Below are positions 61,356 through 64,000 of a DNA stretch of 64,000 nucleotides, one piece after another; position 1 is the stretch's first letter; every line of letters starts with the position of its first letter. The position numbers were made by a program, and so were the translations under genes. The notes under the pieces were generated by a model. It saw only the letters and a list, made by a program, of their open reading frames with translations. It had not been told where the DNA came from and searched no databases. The stretch comes from Rhizobium sp. CB3090 (lineage in GTDB: Bacteria; Pseudomonadota; Alphaproteobacteria; Rhizobiales; Rhizobiaceae): assembly GCF_029714285.1 (NCBI RefSeq), contig NZ_CP121663.1, positions 124,001-188,000 on the forward strand. The letters run 5' to 3'.

Positions 61356-64000
61356 GTGCGCGCACATCCAAGGCAGGATTCCGGCAAGACATTCAGAGAG
61401 CGGATCGCTTTGCGATCGCCCGCAGGCAACGTCATTCACCGTCTCGCGCGCCTCGGACATCAATCGCTTGCCGTCACCCTCAGCGCCCTCCTATTTCTAC
61501 AGCCGGCGATTGCGAATGCTCAATCGATTTCGGCAAGCACGACCGCCCCTGTTGTCAACCAGCCGAGCATCGGTGCTGCTCCAAACGGCGTGCCGCTCGT
61601 CGACATCGTCACGCCGAATGCGAGCGGCCTGTCACACAACAAATACGACAACTTCAATGTCGGAACCCAGGGCGCGATCCTCAACAATTTCAAGGGCGAG
61701 CAAGGCACCTCGAACCTTGGCGGCGTAACGCCGGGCAATCCGAACCTCAATGCCTCGAACCCCGCTTCGGTGATCCTCAACGAAGTCACCAGCGGCAATC
61801 GCTCGGCGCTCAATGGCCCGACGGAAGTGTTCGGCACCAAGGCCGATGTCATAATAGCAAATCCTAATGGAATAACCTGCAATGGCTGCGGCTTCATCAA
61901 TACACCGCATGCGACGCTGACGACCGGTGTTCCTACTATCGGCGCCGACGGCAGCCTGACCGGCTTCACCGTCAATGGTGGCGACGTCACCTTCGAAGGG
62001 GCAGGGGGCAACTTCGCCGCCGCTCCTGGCTCGGTTGACCTATTCGATGTCGTTGCGCGCAACATCCACGTCAATGCGGCGATCTACGGCAAAACCATCC
62101 GGCTGACGGGCGGCGCGAGCCAATACAACTATGCGACCGATGAGGCGACGGCGCTGACGGCCACGTCGGGCACGCCGGAATACGCCATCGACGGTACCGC
62201 GCTCGGCGCCATGCAGGCCGACCGCATCAAGATCGTCGTCACCGAGAAGGGTGCCGGCGTCAATATGAGCGGCGACATGGCCGCCAATGCCGGCGAACTG
62301 TCGCTCTCGGCCGACGGCAAGATCTCGATCGGCAATGCCTCGGGCAGCCAGGGTGTCACCATCACCTCGAAGAACAAGGTGACGGCCGCCAAGGTGACCT
62401 CGAAGGCAAAGGTCGCCATTCAGGCCGATCAGGGGATCACCCTGCAATCGGTGGCGGCCGACGATGATATTGCCCTGTCGAGCGGCAGCGGCCTGTTGAG
62501 TGTTGCGGGTGACAGCAACAGCGCCGCCAATCTCGCAATGACATCGGCCGGCGGCATTGCTGCTGCCAATGTGACGGCCGGCGGACCAGCAACGCTGTCG
62601 GCCTCTGCCGGCAATATCGGCCTGACGGGAGCGGCCAACAGCACGGGTGCGCTGTCGATCACCGCGACCTCCGGTTCGATCACGGCCGCCTCGCTCCTGA
62701 GCTACAACAATATCGGCCTCAATGCCGGCCTCGATATCGCCGTTGCCGACACCGTCTTTGCTCAAGGTACGATTACCGCCACCGGCCGGTCGATATCGAC
62801 CGGCGCCACCGTTTCCGGTCTCGACATTGCCGCCACCCAGGCAGGTGGCACGACCGTGCTGGCGAGTGCCGCCGACCTGCAACTGATGGCAACAGGCGGT
62901 GCGGTCAGTGCCGCAAGCCTGCTCTCCTCCGGCAATATCACAGTCGATGCGACTTCCCTGACGGCCCAGACGATCACGGCGCATGGTGCCGTCGGCATCG
63001 ATGCCGCCACCAACGTTTCGGGCCAGCTCCTTGCCTCCGGTGATGTCTCCATCAATGGCCAAGGCATTCAGGCGGCGACGATCGCCTCCGGCGTCGACTT
63101 CTCCGCCACCGATGCGGCGGGTGGCAGCATCGCTCTTGGTTCCTCCGGCACCCTCAATCTGACTGCCGGCGCCGGTACCATCACCGCCGGCACGCTGCTG
63201 TCGGCCGGCGATCTGACGGCTGAGGCTGCGCTGCTGAAGACCGACAATCTCACCAGCCACGGCAAGGTCGGCATCGACGGCGGCGTTGATGTCGCCAGCC
63301 AACTGCTCGGCGCCGGCGCGATCACCATCAACGGCAACGCCAATGGCGTCAGCGCCGATCTTCTCGCCTCCGGCGTGGACTTTGCCGCGACCAAATCGGC
63401 CGGCGGCAATATAGTGCTCGCGAGTAGTGGCGATCTGACCATCAATGACAGCGCCGGCGGCATCCAGGCCGGCACCATCCTGACAGCCGGCGCAATCGAT
63501 GCCGTCGGCCAGACGATTAGCGCCGACAACATTACCGGCCATAAGGACATCACGCTCGCTGGCGCTACCAGCACAACGGCCGGCAACGGTCGCGTGGACA
63601 TCAACGGCAAGGTCCTCGGCGCTGGCAATGTCGGCATCACCGGCTCTAGCATCGCGGCCGACGCCATCGTCTCCGGCGTCGATATCACCGCCACCGATGC
63701 CGCCGGCGGCAGGATCGTGCTTGGCACAACGGCAGCCGGGACCGGCAATCTGACATTGACGGCCTCCGGCGCGCTCAGCGCCGGGACGCTGCTGTCGTCA
63801 GGCGATCTCAATGCCAATGCCGCGACCATTGCGGCCGACGACATCTCGGCCCATGGCGACATGACGCTCGGCGGCGCAATCAGCGTTACCGACCAGATCC
63901 TCGGCGCTGGCAACGTATCGATCACCGGCCAGAGCCTTTCCGCTCAGACCTTCGTTGCCGGCATCGACTTTGATGCGACTAGTGCCGCCAGCGGCAATAT
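61356..64000 (+). CDS. Filamentous-haemagglutinin-type TPS exoprotein (TpsA), N-terminal part
   Basis: Open from 61290 to the window end without a stop; at least 881 aa. The start is probably GTG 61356 (AGAAGGG about 12 nt upstream). The extended signal region contains HRLARLGHQSLAVTLSALLF and is cut near ANA|Q. The TPS secretion domain (about residues 60-300) shows GLSHNKYDNFNV, VIIANPNGITCNGCGF and TPHATLTTG. From about residue 480 the protein is built of degenerate beta-helix repeats. It would be exported by the TpsB at 58742. Adhesin or contact-dependent toxin (CdiA-like) roles are both possible because the C terminus is not in the window. Confidence 0.92.
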   Translation, partial: MRAHPRQDSGKTFRERIALRSPAGNVIHRLARLGHQSLAVTLSALLFLQPAIANAQSISASTTAPVVNQPSIGAAPNGVPLVDIVTPNASGLSHNKYDNFNVGTQGAILNNFKGEQGTSNLGGVTPGNPNLNASNPASVILNEVTSGNRSALNGPTEVFGTKADVIIANPNGITCNGCGFINTPHATLTTGVPTIGADGSLTGFTVNGGDVTFEGAGGNFAAAPGSVDLFDVVARNIHVNAAIYGKTIRLTGGASQYNYATDEATALTATSGTPEYAIDGTALGAMQADRIKIVVTEKGAGVNMSGDMAANAGELSLSADGKISIGNASGSQGVTITSKNKVTAAKVTSKAKVAIQADQGITLQSVAADDDIALSSGSGLLSVAGDSNSAANLAMTSAGGIAAANVTAGGPATLSASAGNIGLTGAANSTGALSITATSGSITAASLLSYNNIGLNAGLDIAVADTVFAQGTITATGRSISTGATVSGLDIAATQAGGTTVLASAADLQLMATGGAVSAASLLSSGNITVDATSLTAQTITAHGAVGIDAATNVSGQLLASGDVSINGQGIQAATIASGVDFSATDAAGGSIALGSSGTLNLTAGAGTITAGTLLSAGDLTAEAALLKTDNLTSHGKVGIDGGVDVASQLLGAGAITINGNANGVSADLLASGVDFAATKSAGGNIVLASSGDLTINDSAGGIQAGTILTAGAIDAVGQTISADNITGHKDITLAGATSTTAGNGRVDINGKVLGAGNVGITGSSIAADAIVSGVDITATDAAGGRIVLGTTAAGTGNLTLTASGALSAGTLLSSGDLNANAATIAADDISAHGDMTLGGAISVTDQILGAGNVSITGQSLSAQTFVAGIDFDATSAASGN
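62817..64000 (+). repeat. Degenerate 91-101-residue repeats in the exoprotein gene
   Basis: A marker motif like GVDFxATxxAGG recurs in frame at 62817, 63090, 63372, 63675 and 63960 (spacings 273, 282, 303 and 285 nt). Each is followed by segments such as SAGDL and GAGNVxI. This is the repeat array of the beta-helical shaft. Confidence 0.75.

Noticed and set aside
62040..63542. A 500-codon antisense frame over the exoprotein repeats (and a similar one at 63068-63925)
   Set aside because: Composition is Ala/Gly/Arg or Ala/Pro/Ser rich, as expected from the reverse complement of the repeats. The sense frame has a TPS domain and continues without a stop.

Overview
The window reads as chromosome, chromid or large-plasmid DNA of an alphaproteobacterium of the Rhizobiaceae (Rhizobium/Agrobacterium/Sinorhizobium type). 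This is an inference. It rests on GC-rich coding DNA, an IalB-family protein, a Brucella/rhizobium-type Omp25-like barrel protein, a possible RirA-type iron box, abundant GGDEF proteins, and dense ABC-transporter and catabolic operons. About 53 genes are supported. No rRNA, tRNA, CRISPR array, transposase or prophage gene was recognised.

1-5900: a sugar-utilisation locus. A ribose-type ABC permease and the start of its binding protein run leftwards. A split transketolase (two genes), a glycerol-kinase-like FGGY kinase and a SorC-type regulator run rightwards. The divergent promoter holds a TGCATA/TATGCA palindrome and TTATGCA copies, the likely operator. 5929-8055: a CHASE4-GGDEF-EAL c-di-GMP enzyme.

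8447-20282: a FadR-type GntR regulator and a 10-gene catabolic cluster: DUF1185/AA_synth protein, alpha/beta hydrolase, flavin reductase with an extra C-terminal domain, LLM monooxygenase, aldehyde dehydrogenase, NIPSNAP protein, four-gene PotDBCA-like importer and a succinate-semialdehyde-type dehydrogenase. Three copies of rTGGyAyrCCAT, before the regulator and before the cluster, define a probable regulon. The gene set suggests oxygenative opening of a small nitrogen-containing compound and funnelling to succinate; the substrate is unknown.

20345-34700: a two-component system, an Omp25-like barrel protein, a serine-rich EF-hand protein, a glycosyltransferase-like protein, and a ferric-siderophore locus (fhuCDB leftwards, TonB receptor and fhuF rightwards). 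A stand-alone receiver, dimethylargininase and dodecin follow. 35013-43132: a second two-component system facing an outer-membrane-factor/macA/macB efflux operon and a Spy/CpxP-like gene. 43457-45331: a membrane diguanylate cyclase.

45626-53004: a gallate/protocatechuate-type lower pathway. A MFS aromatic-acid carrier, a LysR regulator with two DNA-binding domains and a DUF1932 dehydrogenase run leftwards. A GalB-like hydratase, a VOC (type I) extradiol dioxygenase, a GalC/LigK-like aldolase and a GalD-like tautomerase run rightwards. The VOC dioxygenase where gal clusters normally use a LigAB-type enzyme is the main oddity.

53218-57679: an orphan sugar-binding protein paired with a chemoreceptor, facing a third diguanylate cyclase. 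58031-64000: an IalB-like protein and a two-partner secretion system (TpsB, lipoprotein, and a large repetitive TpsA exoprotein that runs off the window).
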